64,000 bases of DNA from Helichrysum umbraculigerum (lineage: Eukaryota; Streptophyta; Magnoliopsida; Asterales; Asteraceae): NCBI GenBank assembly GCA_949592205.1, contig CATIUR010000001.1, positions 210,744,250-210,808,249 on the forward strand. The letters run 5' to 3'. Below are positions 34,194 to 44,977 of the stretch, in pieces; position 1 is the first letter of the stretch, and the number at the start of each line of letters is the position of its first letter. The position numbers and the translations under genes were made by a program. The notes under the pieces were generated by a model, which saw only the letters and a program-made list of their open reading frames with translations, was not told the origin of the DNA and made no database searches.

Positions 34194-37100
34194 AGTATAT
34201 ATGCAAAGAATATTATTACTTTCAACATGTTAAATTTTGTTTGCTAAAGAAAAAATGTTTACCAAATATTAGACACATGTCTAACTCCTTAGGTGATGAG
34301 TAATTGATTTTGAAGGCATGTTGTTGATCTAAATTGAAGCATGTTATTGTAAAAAGTGTAATTAATAATAATATGAAGCATTGAAAGTTTTGTAAATAAA
34401 GTATAAAAAAGTAAAAAAATATTAACAAAAATTTAAATAACTAATGAAAAATTACAAATTATTATTTTTTGTTAGGACACATGACAAATGGTTAGGTCAT
34501 GAGGTGTCAAAATTTTAGACTAACATGTTCTTTTTATATAGTATACTAGGAAGGCTCATGGCTTTGTATACGCACAGCCCTATGAGGTTACATTACTTTT
34601 ATTCAAAAATATTTGTATAACATTATTGTAACAATTAGTATTTGACTGCTGAAGTGGTGATGAGTATTCATTGCTTTGAAAACTACTATACAGTCGACCG
34701 TAAATTCTATGAATAAAAATAGAACATTTTGTATGTACACAAATAAGCAAATGGTAGCCCACGAATATATGGTGCCCTTAAAATGGCATGAGGGAGCCAA
34801 CATGTATCTTTAATCTTCAAAAACACATGAAGTACATACGGTAATAATTCCGATAGCACTTTCTGGAAAATTAAATTGAAAACGTCTTCAAAATCTCCGA
34901 GACAGAAGTTAAGAAGTACTTGGTTGAAATCTGCATCACTCTGTCAAATGACAAACATGTAATGTAAACATTTTGCTCCAGTAGGCCGGGCCACTTACGA
35001 TGAGTCGATGATAACATATTAAATCATGCATATAGCAAAAAATACAACAATCAAAGCATCCCACAATTTGTATTGCATCGTTGAAAGTGCAAGTAAAGTA
35101 AAGAGATAGATATCAGTTACCTGAAAATGTATAAATGATGGATGAAGTTTATTTGGATCTTGTTTTTAAGTGACCACTGATCACTCATAATACTGTCTTC
35201 TTATCTGCAAATGTATCAATACAAAAGTATAAACAAACATGTCAAGGTCAAGCATATAGACTACATGTACTATAAGATAAGAGGTGTAAAAGATGTCAAG
35301 TAAAAGGCTAACAATAAGAAATAGCTTCAACAAGTTAATTGACCAAACCTAGTGGAAGGATTCTCAATGAATGTAGTCTAGCTGACACCATAATCATAAG
35401 CAAAATAGTAAAACAACATAAATAAAATATCATAGGTCTCACTTTTGAATTCGGAGTATATATTTAACTTTACCATATATTCAGTTAACTTGGAATGTTA
35501 TAACCAATATTTTACACAATCGGAATTTTCTCTCCATAACAGTCACCAAGTCACCAATGTACAACTGAGTGTCCTAATATATTTGAACTTTGAATGGGCA
35601 TTACTCCGTATTTTATAACATCAAATCATAATAACAATTAGAGATTTAAAAGTAAGATTCCTATTGAAGATCGTTAATAAAAATTTCCCTACTTTAGTGC
35701 TCTAAATATCTTAATAGTCACTATTAGGTACCCTAATTAGTGAAAAAAATGGAGCATACTTAAATCACAGACAGTCTGTCACAAACTAATGCTATAGCAT
35801 ATGAGGAAGATATGCATTTAAATTCATCCAAATTCACACCATGCCACAATGCATCGCAAGAAACTTGCACCAAACAAAGAATTTATATAGAGCTTGCAAC
35901 AGGTAGCTGGCTACTCGGCTAGAGCAGGTCTAAGTGAAACTAATCTGCGATGTTAAAATCACAGAGCATAAATTTCAAGTATCACATGGATTGCTGATAG
36001 CCTGATATCACAACTTGAAAATTAGGCATGTATATATATCAACTTGTGATGACATGATGTCAAAGTTAGCAACTAAATACTTTCAACTAACGGTTACCGG
36101 TTCATCTTTTATATCAAGTAGGCAGCAATAAATTAAATATAGAAAGTCAAATGAAGGCATTCAATATACTCTTTTCCAATATTTGTCTCATAATACTGCA
36201 CTTACTATATAGAATAGCCCAACACTATTGAAGCTCTGATTGAGGAAGAGCACCTTAAACTGGGAAAGTAACAATAATGCATCCCAACAACCCCTAATTA
36301 TTAGGGGAGAATAAATATTCAGTCCTTCACAGGCACTGTAATCACCACCACCTGATATTTTTCGACCAAGACTTGTGAGGAATTTACCAAGCTCCGTATC
36401 ACAATGTAATCTACCTTAACGTCTTGTAGAAAACTTTCCCATGTGTGTATGATAAAATGGAATATGAGAAATAAATTTCTTTAGACCTTTCTACGTCTTG
36501 GGAAGTTAGGAACTATATAGTTACCATTTAATGAAGATAAATGCAGCAAAACCATAACGTATGGCATAATTTTCCCAGAAAAAGCAAGTCGGGGCTTTCA
36601 TTTTCTTCCATTCCAGCCTTATAAAGCCTTTCACGGGATATCTAGAATGGGTCAAACATTCTCCTTTCTTTCACCGAAACATATCAACAAACAGTTGTTC
36701 TGCTTCAAATATACTTGTAATAAAGTTCAATTAAGAATAAAAAATCATAGTTGTTCCATAAACAATTGGAATTCATCTGATAATAACAAAACCACCTCAA
36801 TATTCATATAATTTCATGGAAATATAAAATATTTCTATAGGACTTGCAGGAGAAAAAGTATTATGACATACATAATAATAAGTTACTAATTTTATCACAT
36901 ATTTTACATAATTTTCAAACATGAAAGGTGCTTATAGTCAATGCACAAATCTAAGAAAAGAAGCCCTAATTATAATAAAAACATACCTTCAATCCCTTGA
37001 AGTATTTACATACGTAATAAAAGCCCAAATTTTTTTGTTTTTTTTATGGAAAAAACCCTAATCCTAATCTTGATGTTAAGAAGATGATGTGTCAATTACC

Positions 37101-37330
37101 ATAGCTATGAAATGTTTGAAGAAAGGTATGAGTGTTGAGATCAGAGAAGATGTTGTGTAAAATGCCTTAGCTATGGAATGTTGAAGGAAGATATGAGTGT
37201 TGGGATCACCAGAATGTAACAGCTGTATATTATATGCCATGTGTTCAATGATCATCAACCCACTTGTTAAAATAAGAACACATGACGTGTTCAATTTTTG
37301 AAGAAGTAGGTTGTTTTTATAAAGTAATGA
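34194..37330 (-). other. Gene-poor stretch; possible spliced non-coding transcript
   Basis: No protein domain is seen. On the minus strand a TATA-like CTTTATAAAAAC lies near 37312-37325. A donor-like GATTGAAG/GTATG lies near 36985. A segment at about 35121-35206 is bounded by TTTGCAG and CAG/GTAACTG, and an acceptor-like TTTGACAG lies near 34940. The bounded segment has stops in all frames, so any transcript would be non-coding here. A diverged duplication with a period near 66 bp lies at 37096-37215. All of this is weak evidence. Confidence 0.25.
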
Positions 37331-37439
37331 GATAAAGGCTAATTCCGAAAATCTTTGTGTGGGCAAAGGCCCACACTGCCCTCACCATAGTACCGCCAAT
37401 GCCTATACGATAACCTTTTTTGAACTCTTTTATCAATTT

Positions 37440-37640
37440 CTAATTTTCAATTCTTGGATTAGGGATGGCAACGGTCAGGTTTGGGCAGGTTTTAGTGTAT
37501 ATGTACCCATACCCGTTTGGAATATTCGAACCTTTACTCAGCCCAATACACGCTTGGTACCGAAATAGTATTACCCTTCGGTTTTTCAGATTTATTTGCG
37601 GGTTTCGGTTATCCCCATGTATGTAACTTTGACCGAACAA
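37440..37640. repeat. Fragment resembling a hAT-type repeat end
   Basis: TAGGGATGGCAACGG followed by GGTTTGGGCAGGTTTT.. and TACCCATACCCGTTT is a pattern common at the ends of plant hAT-like repeats. No matching inverted end or target duplication was found, so only a fragment is claimed. Confidence 0.35.
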
Positions 37641-37870
37641 AAAATGTTTAGTTGTTGAAAATGCGATGCAAATTTGAAATAAGGCAAAAAACAAAATACC
37701 ATAAACTATAGTATATTCAAGATTTCAAATCTTAAAGCTAACAATTTAACTATTTAACTAACTAATTTAAAGTTTCGGCCGTTCAAGATAACGAACAATT
37801 TCATGTTTCCATATCATACAAAATTAAATGTAATAATCATGGAAATTCAAATATAAAGCGTATGATATAA

Positions 37871-37934
37871 GGTGTTCTCATTTGATCCAAACTCTATATA
37901 CATATATATAGAGTTTGGATCAAATGAGAACACC
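37871..37934. repeat. Perfect 30-bp inverted repeat
   Basis: The arms 37871-37900 and 37905-37934 are exact complements around a 4-base spacer. The right arm is the start of the following MITE, and the left arm is a copy of the same end in reverse. Confidence 0.9.
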
Positions 37935-38257
37935 TTAAAAATAAGAACAACTAAAAAACGCTTCAAATGCACAATTACTCTGCGTAAAATAGTTAGATTA
38001 ACATTCGTACATCGCAAAGAAAAATAAATGTACACCTATAAAAATACACAAAAATTGAAAAAACGATTGATGCACTATTATCTCTATAATTGTGCATCAA
38101 TCGTTTTTTCGATTTTTGTGCATTTTCGAAAGTTTGCATCTATCTTTCTACACATATTTGAGATGTATAAGTGTGAATCTAATGAATTTGTTTGCTAGTT
38201 GTGCATTTAAGAGGTATTCTTAGCCGTTCTTATTTTTAAAGTGTTCCCATTGGAACT

Positions 38258-38263
<6 letters not shown>
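37905..38263. mobile_element. MITE 1
   Basis: A non-coding element with imperfect terminal inverted repeats. The left end begins GAGTTTGGATCAAATGAGAAC, and the right end (complement) GAGTTCCAATGGGAACAC. Both continue into a shared TTAAAAATAAGAAC. A (TA)n tract follows on the right. Confidence 0.7.

Positions 38264-38333
<70 letters not shown>
38264..38333. repeat. (TA)n microsatellite
   Basis: About 70 bases of alternating AT between the two MITEs. The Tyr/Ile-rich reading frame across it is an artefact of the repeat. Confidence 0.95.
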
Positions 38334-38335
<2 letters not shown>

Positions 38336-38693
38336 TGGAGGTTTATATGAGAACCAACTAAAAGTTGAGAACCTTGAGAACCACTACATTACATGCTTGT
38401 TCACATGTGATTTAACTTCATTCACATGTGAACATTGATTTAGGTTAGATTTGTAAAGAAAAAAATTAAAAAAATCCTAAATTATAGCGAAAAACAAATA
38501 TATGTTCACATTTGATGATAATGTGAACAAATCATGTAAAAAGTGTTTTAAGACGTGATTTTCGAATTTTTTTCTTTACCAATCTAACCTAAATCAATGT
38601 TCACATGTGAATGAAGTTAATCACATGTGAACAAGCATGTAATCTAGTGGTTCTCAAGGTTCTCAACTTTTAGTTGGTTCTCATTTGAACCTA

Positions 38694-38698
<5 letters not shown>
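38334..38698. mobile_element. MITE 2, long inverted arms, flanked by (TA)n
   Basis: The arms are about 120 bp and nearly perfect. They share GAGAACCAACTAAAAGTTG, CTTGTTCACATGTGATT and GAACATTGATTTAGGTTAGA. The centre is AT-rich and non-coding. (TA)n tracts lie directly on both sides (38264-38333, 38699-38744), as described for Micron-type MITEs of plants. A diverged relative of one arm lies near 61360-61460. Confidence 0.85.

Positions 38699-38744
<46 letters not shown>
38699..38744. repeat. (TA)n microsatellite
   Basis: About 46 bases of alternating AT following MITE 2. Confidence 0.95.
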
Positions 38745-38748
<4 letters not shown>

Positions 38749-40877
38749 TATAAAACTCAAATTAATAATAACAATTAACAATTATGTAAGGTTCACCAGT
38801 TTCTCATCATCAGAAGCGTACAAAAATACATTCGCTATACATATACTCATATCATTCAAATTATAAATTACGTTTTGCTTCATACGCTAAAATTCGTGAC
38901 TAATTAACCGTTAACGTACATTGATAATGTAACTTAGTCCGAACATACATACATATGAGGTGACTTAAATATTTTTCATGGATGATTCTGCAAATTTCGC
39001 GAATCTTAAACTAGTATATAATAAAAAGATAAATATTAAATTGGATGAGTATTACATGTAAATTCTAATATTTATAAAAATTTCAACTTGATTAAATGCA
39101 CCTTTATCGTATATCCGCGCACACATTAACAAAACCCATATGCCATATTTACAATAACAAATTAACAATACATTGTATTATTATAAGTTAAAAATTTAAA
39201 GCACCCACCTCTTGCATCATTCCAACTAACCACTTATTATGACTAATAAAGTCATAACGATCAATTTAATTGGCTATCTTTACTATTAAAATTCATATTC
39301 ACGTTCAATGAGTGAATGATTAGTACATATTTTGCACAATACATTATCGTTTCACACTTCTTTTTATCAACCATTAATTCCTTCAAAACTTTGATGATTT
39401 TAATATCGGATTTGGTGGTCACTCAAAAACATCAAAGTTCACTTCACGACGAGCCCGGCTAACTTTCGACCTTTTGGGATCGTTTAGTGTCCGAAAATGC
39501 CATTTTACTTATTTAATTTGTCTATTTTAGACTTTATTATTTGTTTAGACTTTGTTTCCTTGATCCGTTTTGAATGGTATTATTTGTTTAGACTTTGTTT
39601 CCTTGATCCGTTTTGAATGGACTTTGTTTTTACTTCCATCCAAAAGTATTTAAACACTTTTGGAATTAGAGTTTATGTAGTTTTTGATTATTGAATAATA
39701 GCATTTCTTAATACCTAATTGAATTTCGAATTTTATTAGTTCTTTATTCGTATTTGATTTGCACGGTGATATCGCATGGGCATTAATAATCATGTGTTAC
39801 AATGTTTGATTTATAAATTCAACTTCTCATTTTCAGCATGATATGTATAGGGCTAACTAAACAGACTTAAAATATGACACTATTAATTGATCGGTTGATG
39901 CATATTATTACTCTGCTATGTTTTTGTATGTGTCAATCTCACTCTATTTTGTTAGTAAATTTTAAGCCTATTCAATTAGGCTTATATAATATTCTTCAAC
40001 CACCATTAAAGATAATTCACCAATACCCAAAGTGTTACATCATAATCTACTCTTAATCAAGTATCATTAACTTCGCCAACCGTTTGAAGTGACCAAATCC
40101 TGAGGACAACCACTGTGGTTGCTGCCCCATCCTCGTTTTCATGATTCATGCATGTTTTACAGTTCAGTTTCCAGGCATAACGGGTCTGGTTTCGGCTCAA
40201 TCAGTGGAAAACTTCCACCTCACCTTCCAGATTCGCTACCATTTCTCTCTTTTGGATTTCAAATCCGCTTTTCTTGATCAAACGTCGACTTAACAATGCT
40301 TCATTCAAAGATATCTAAAGTTGGGATCTTTTTGTTACATCTGTCAAGTATTTCATGGGTTTGGCTTCTCCATGCACTTCTCAGCAGCACATGGCTGGCT
40401 ATATCCTTAACAGTTGATTAAGCTGCGTTTATCCATCACACAACAACCCTAATCCTATTTGTAAAATGCTCTTTTATCACTACTGAATCATAAGATCTAT
40501 AACAAGGATCTTAAGACAAGAATTAAAAAAACCTTTTGTTTAAAATTTTAGCGTCCTGCTACCTATTTATCAGGTGTGCGGTGTGCATATGGCTATCAAT
40601 CCGCACATACAATACATGTTCATGTTCGTTAAAGACAATAACATAGATTGAACAAGAAGCAACAACTGTGAAGAATCAAATATTTATATACAAATTACAG
40701 ATATATAATCCACATAACATGATGGCAATCTAATGCAGACTACCCCTTTCATCCCTATTTATTTTTCCATATTTTCCCTTTTGTAGTATAAACTATATAA
40801 GTGGCAGAGATGCATAATTTCACCATTTTAACATCGAATTAAAAACCATAAACTACTGTACAGATTGAAATATAAAA
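38749..40877. other. Intergenic region, downstream side of the HAD gene
   Basis: No gene is recognised. A two-copy tandem duplication with a 43-bp period lies at 39536-39620 (TTGTTTAGAC..GATCCGTTTTGAATGG). The last few hundred bases should include the 3' untranslated region of the minus-strand gene ending at 40878. Confidence 0.4.
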
Positions 40878-41960
40878 TTACCAGAAACCATCATCATCAT
40901 CAACAGCCACCCTTGAAGAAGGTTGCACTTCCTCTTCTTCCAACTCCATTTCCACTTCCGGTTCACCAAACTCAGAAGTTTCAATATCAGCAAGATTCTT
41001 CAAATCAACAACCGAAAGCTCATCAAGCCACCTCACGACCAAATCAGCAGCACTAAGCTCATAAACTGGATGCTTACTAGCCACTGCCACACACTTCATT
41101 TTAGCTTCATGAGCGGCTTCTACACTTAAATTCGAATTACCAAACACAATACATCTTTCGGGTATGAATTGCAACAACTGAGCTGCATATGCAAACATTT
41201 CAGGGTCAGGTTTCCCTCTATAAACATCTTCAGAAGTCACAACCGCATCAAAAACTCCGTTTATTCCTATTGCACCTATAGCTTCTTCAAGATTCTTTCT
41301 TGGGCGGGTTGACACTAAAGCCATTGGGATATTGTAACGGGTCAAAACATCTATGAACTCCTGTGACCCGTTACGAAACCTGTAAATCCCACCTTGTAAT
41401 GCCTGATAAATTTGTTCTTTTCTTAGTGCCATTCGTTTTAGTTGACTCGGGTCTCTTGACCAACATAAAACTTCTGAAATCGCCTGCTCATTTTTCATGC
41501 CTTCGATTCTTTTAAGCAAGAAAGCGGGCGGTCGTGATTTGCCTTCTTCTTGAGAAAGTGCAAGCCATGCTTGCTTTTCGTGATCAGGGTTATCTTCTAT
41601 TAACACTCCTTCCCATTCGAATATCGCACCTAACCAACCACAACCCATTCGTTCTTGTCTTAGCAATGGATTTTGCAACGAAGGGGTATCCGCTTTATTC
41701 GTAGGTGGCCACAACCCTGGTTTTCGTTCTACACTAGTATCGATTTGATAATCCGAACTTTTAGATATTCTATCTTCTTTGAAATTATACACCTTTCTAG
41801 TCAACTCCATTGCTTGGGCTTTGACTTTAATTTTAACTTCCCTAAACTTATTCAATCGATTTGGGCTCATCGCAACTCGTTTACCCGAACAATGTTTCCA
41901 ATAATTCCCTATCATTGGTCTGTGCCCTAACTGGGAAGTTGCAGCAATTGATTCAACCAT
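40878..41960 (-). CDS. PYRP2: HAD-like phosphatase, likely chloroplast PyrP2 of riboflavin synthesis
   Basis: A single-exon gene of 360 codons. The protein matches, from memory, the plant family of Arabidopsis At4g11570 (PyrP2, about 373 residues). That enzyme removes phosphate from 5-amino-6-ribitylamino-uracil 5'-phosphate in plastid riboflavin synthesis. The first ~100 residues are basic and poorly conserved, fitting a transit peptide. The HAD core follows. Motif I is FEWEGVL (114-120), with Glu where the DxD nucleophile normally sits. Motif II is VSTRP (216-220), motif III GKPDPE (249-254, Lys250), and motif IV FGNSNLSVEAA (273-283), lacking the usual acidic pair. The C-terminus is acidic (EMELEEEEV). 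The motif I and IV changes seem typical of this family and are not decay. The start is the first Met of the frame. The family call is firmer than the exact substrate. Confidence 0.83.
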   Translation of the reverse strand: MVESIAATSQLGHRPMIGNYWKHCSGKRVAMSPNRLNKFREVKIKVKAQAMELTRKVYNFKEDRISKSSDYQIDTSVERKPGLWPPTNKADTPSLQNPLLRQERMGCGWLGAIFEWEGVLIEDNPDHEKQAWLALSQEEGKSRPPAFLLKRIEGMKNEQAISEVLCWSRDPSQLKRMALRKEQIYQALQGGIYRFRNGSQEFIDVLTRYNIPMALVSTRPRKNLEEAIGAIGINGVFDAVVTSEDVYRGKPDPEMFAYAAQLLQFIPERCIVFGNSNLSVEAAHEAKMKCVAVASKHPVYELSAADLVVRWLDELSVVDLKNLADIETSEFGEPEVEMELEEEEVQPSSRVAVDDDDGFW

Positions 41961-42840
41961 GTTGACAAGCCCCCAAATTTACAATCTAAATTCTTTTAGC
42001 TCAATCTAGAAATCACAACACCTCGATCTGGTAGCCCTAATTTCTAAATAAATTATTCTTTATAGTCACGAATAGAGGTAAAAGTACAACAGAAGGAAAC
42101 AGCTTGTACACAATAAAGATCGAAACTTTATTCAACAACAAACATAACCCAATTCATAAATCCCCAACAAGAAACCCTAAACGATATAAAATTTAAATTA
42201 CAGCACCAAAGAGGTTGATAGAGCTCGATTTTTAGTGTAAAAAAGATGGTTGTCAAAAGTTTAAGCTAGGGCTATATGTATGTGTACAGTATATGTGATT
42301 ATGATTAAATGGAGAAGAAATTAAACAGAAAAAGAGTGATGAAAGAAAAAAACCTGAAATTGAATTGAATTGGGGATTGAATTGAATTTGAATGGATGGA
42401 GAAAAAGGAAAGAAAATAGTACGGGTATTGGCGATTAATTTGGTGATGATACAAAGAAAGGAAAGAAAATTATTTATTTATTTATTTTATTTTTTATTTA
42501 TGTGGATTATAGAAGGAGAAAAGAAAAAGAAATTGCGTGCCGCTGGGTTGAACCCGAAGTGTTTGGAATGTATACGTGTCGATTACTCAACGTCACCTTC
42601 TATTTTCTCTTTTTTCTTTTTTAATAAATTTTTTTATTTTTAATGTCGATACGAGAGCATGTCAAAAACATGGTTTGAACGATTTATGGTTACATGTTTG
42701 TCGGTAACAGTAGCGACCGATGAATGTGTGTGTGTTTTGAAAATAGAGAACGATTTGTACACCATATGTTTTTACCAAATTTGATTTACATGTTACATAG
42801 TATAACACCATATAACATGTTTTATGTTGTATTCTTAAAG
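41961..42840 (-). other. 5' untranslated and promoter region of the HAD gene
   Basis: A leader is expected just above 41960. On the minus strand, TTTCAG/GTTTTTTT near 42353 could be the donor of a leader intron with an acceptor near the ATG, but this is only a pattern. Further up the sequence is AT-rich without recognisable genes. Confidence 0.3.
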
Positions 42841-42980
42841 AAAAATTATTGATGTGTCTAAAAACATAGACCTAAATTTAGGCCTAAAAATTTGATTGGT
42901 ACATACTGTAAAATGATTTGGTTTGGTAAATATAAAGAGAAAAAATTAGTGTGGTTAGGTATGAATTTAGACCTATATAA
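42841..42980. repeat. Left arm of palindromic element split by Helitron H1
   Basis: About 140 bp whose reverse complement recurs at 49541-49680. Shared blocks are CCTAAATTTAGGCCTAAAAATTT, in part, then GTAAAATGATTTGGT and TAAATATAA.GAGA. The two arms would meet exactly at the Helitron ends, giving a foldback MITE of about 280-300 bp before the Helitron inserted. Confidence 0.75.
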
Positions 42981-44087
42981 TCTTCCCTGTATACTAGCTT
43001 AGTATCCCCTTGCTTAGTTGACATTATTTCCATTACCTTCTAAGTCTTTATAAAACAACTAAATCTGATGGGGCAATTTGTGGTTTTTCCAAAATATTAA
43101 AATGCCATATATCATTTTAATTTAATATATCATGTGTCATTGATAGTTAATGTTAATCTTAATTGCTATGCATATAAATGGTTTACTGAGCATACGAAAG
43201 AGTTGGAGTTATTACCGTAGATATAAATGATTCCATTGAGCATATTAAACGATTTGGGATTTTGGAGTTTGAATAGCAAACGAAGCATTGTCTATTTAAA
43301 TGATATATTTGTATCACATAATGGTTGTCCTTCTTTCATCGATAATGGTAACCATCATATAAATTTGAGGGGTCTTTTGCTAGGAATAACAATAATCTAA
43401 TTATAAATTAATTTTTGTTGTCAAGTGGTAATTATCTCATCCTTCTTTTGTTAAGCAATTTAATTGTTCCCCTATCATAGGATGAAAATCTAATACCGTA
43501 ATATTGTCTGCAATTTAATTGTTTACATTGTATTTTGATGTTTATGATACTTGATTAATGCATATATATGCATTGATTTTTTGATTTCTTTTATTTGTAT
43601 TTGATTTGATGAATACTTTTACCCTTCTGATAGGTTATTTTGTGATGGAAGATCTATATGTTGTCTTTAGATGAGAGTGCTTCATTGCTTCTTATACATG
43701 TTATGAGTTACAAGAGTATCATTTTCATCTGGTTCTCTTCATCTCCGTCTTTTTCATCTCTAATTTTAGATAGAATATGTGATTTTAATTGCATGCATGA
43801 CTCACTAAATTGTGTAGGTTATGAATCTTCGTTTCTTTTGCTTAAGTTAAGATGATAAGGATCAATCAAGGTATGTGCAATATGTTTTCATTATTAATTG
43901 ATTATATTTTATATGAACCACACAATAACATGGTTAAAAGGGTAAGAGTCAAAGGGGGAATTCAAGCAATGATATATGATATTAGTATGTATTAGTTTAT
44001 TATATTAGAGTTTCTTTATATTGCTTTAGTTCTATCCCGTTTGATTTTTCGCTACAAAGTATTGCCTTTTGTTATGGAAGGTCATCA
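42981..44087. other. Helitron body, left part
   Basis: AT-rich, with no recognisable protein domain or host gene fragment. A few short frames near 43660-43855 have no visible motif. Confidence 0.35.
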
Positions 44088-44301
44088 CTAATAGTCAGTG
44101 GCGGATCTAGAATTGTAGAAATGGGTATGCATTATAGAGTGGCTTCATGAACAAAGTTACATGAAAATTCAATAAAAAAATTTCCCCAGCAGGGTTTGAT
44201 CATAAGCGACAGACTTTAGCTCGATCCTTAAGTTTATTATCCAATAAAGCAATAATTAGTTGGTTTTGGAGGTTTTGTTTTTCGGGTTCGAGTGGTTCAT
44301 T

Positions 44302-44446
44302 TATTAATGTGTATTGTAGTTTATTTATTTAGCCCGTTAGCTTAGCCCAATGGGCCCTCGAGTTCTAGGTTAAGGATGTTCCTAGCTCTATATATTTGAG
44401 CCTCTTGTAATGTTTTGAATCAAGCAATAATAATCAAATACTTTCA
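44302..44446 (+). repeat. 5' LTR (145 bp)
   Basis: Begins TATTAATG and ends CTTTCA, with a TATA-like CTCTATATATTTG. The start is set by the target duplication and by comparison with the 3' copy. It is TA..CA and not the usual TG..CA. Confidence 0.85.
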
Positions 44447-44977
44447 TGGTATCAGAGCTGACTAAATCTCTCTAAATCTCTTGTAATTTCTTTTCCAACC
44501 ATCACCGTTCATTCTTCTACAGATTTTAATTATCCCATTACAACTTCAATCACGAATCAAACATACCACCAACAGATTCGTTATCAAAAAACGAGCAATA
44601 CCCAAAAATTACAGAAGCTATCTCCCTCAAACGAACCGGCTAGAGCCTTCGAAAGTTTCCTAATCGAAAATCGCAGATTCAAAATTAAGCTCTCATACAC
44701 TACACACAACATCACACCGCCATCACAGTTCGCTCAATCGCTTGATTCCGACCAAGACTGGAAAATTTGGGCTCCGTCCGACTTTACGCGCCGATACACG
44801 CGCTCCACGCGCCGGCAGATCTGATCTCACTCGTCTTGCTGACGTGGCATCCACGTGGCATGCTGACGCGTCCTTTTGCTGACGTGGCATCCACACGGCT
44901 GCTGACTGTACTACTGACTGGACTTCTCTGCTGACGTGGCTGCTGACGTCACCAAAAAAAATAAATAAAAATAAAAA
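44447..44977 (+). other. Leader of the copia element where gag should be
   Basis: About 530 bp between the primer site and protease, with no gag frame. From about 44819 to 44951 the motif GCTGACGTGGC and variants repeat at least five times. Confidence 0.6.

Noticed and set aside
34526..34560. TCTTTTTATATAGTATACTAG resembling a Helitron 5' end; a similar one in reverse near 39031
   Set aside because: The base before TC is not A at 34526, and no matching hairpin/CTAG end could be paired with either.
38241..38438. Open frame rich in Tyr-Ile
   Set aside because: It is the translation of the (TA)n tract.
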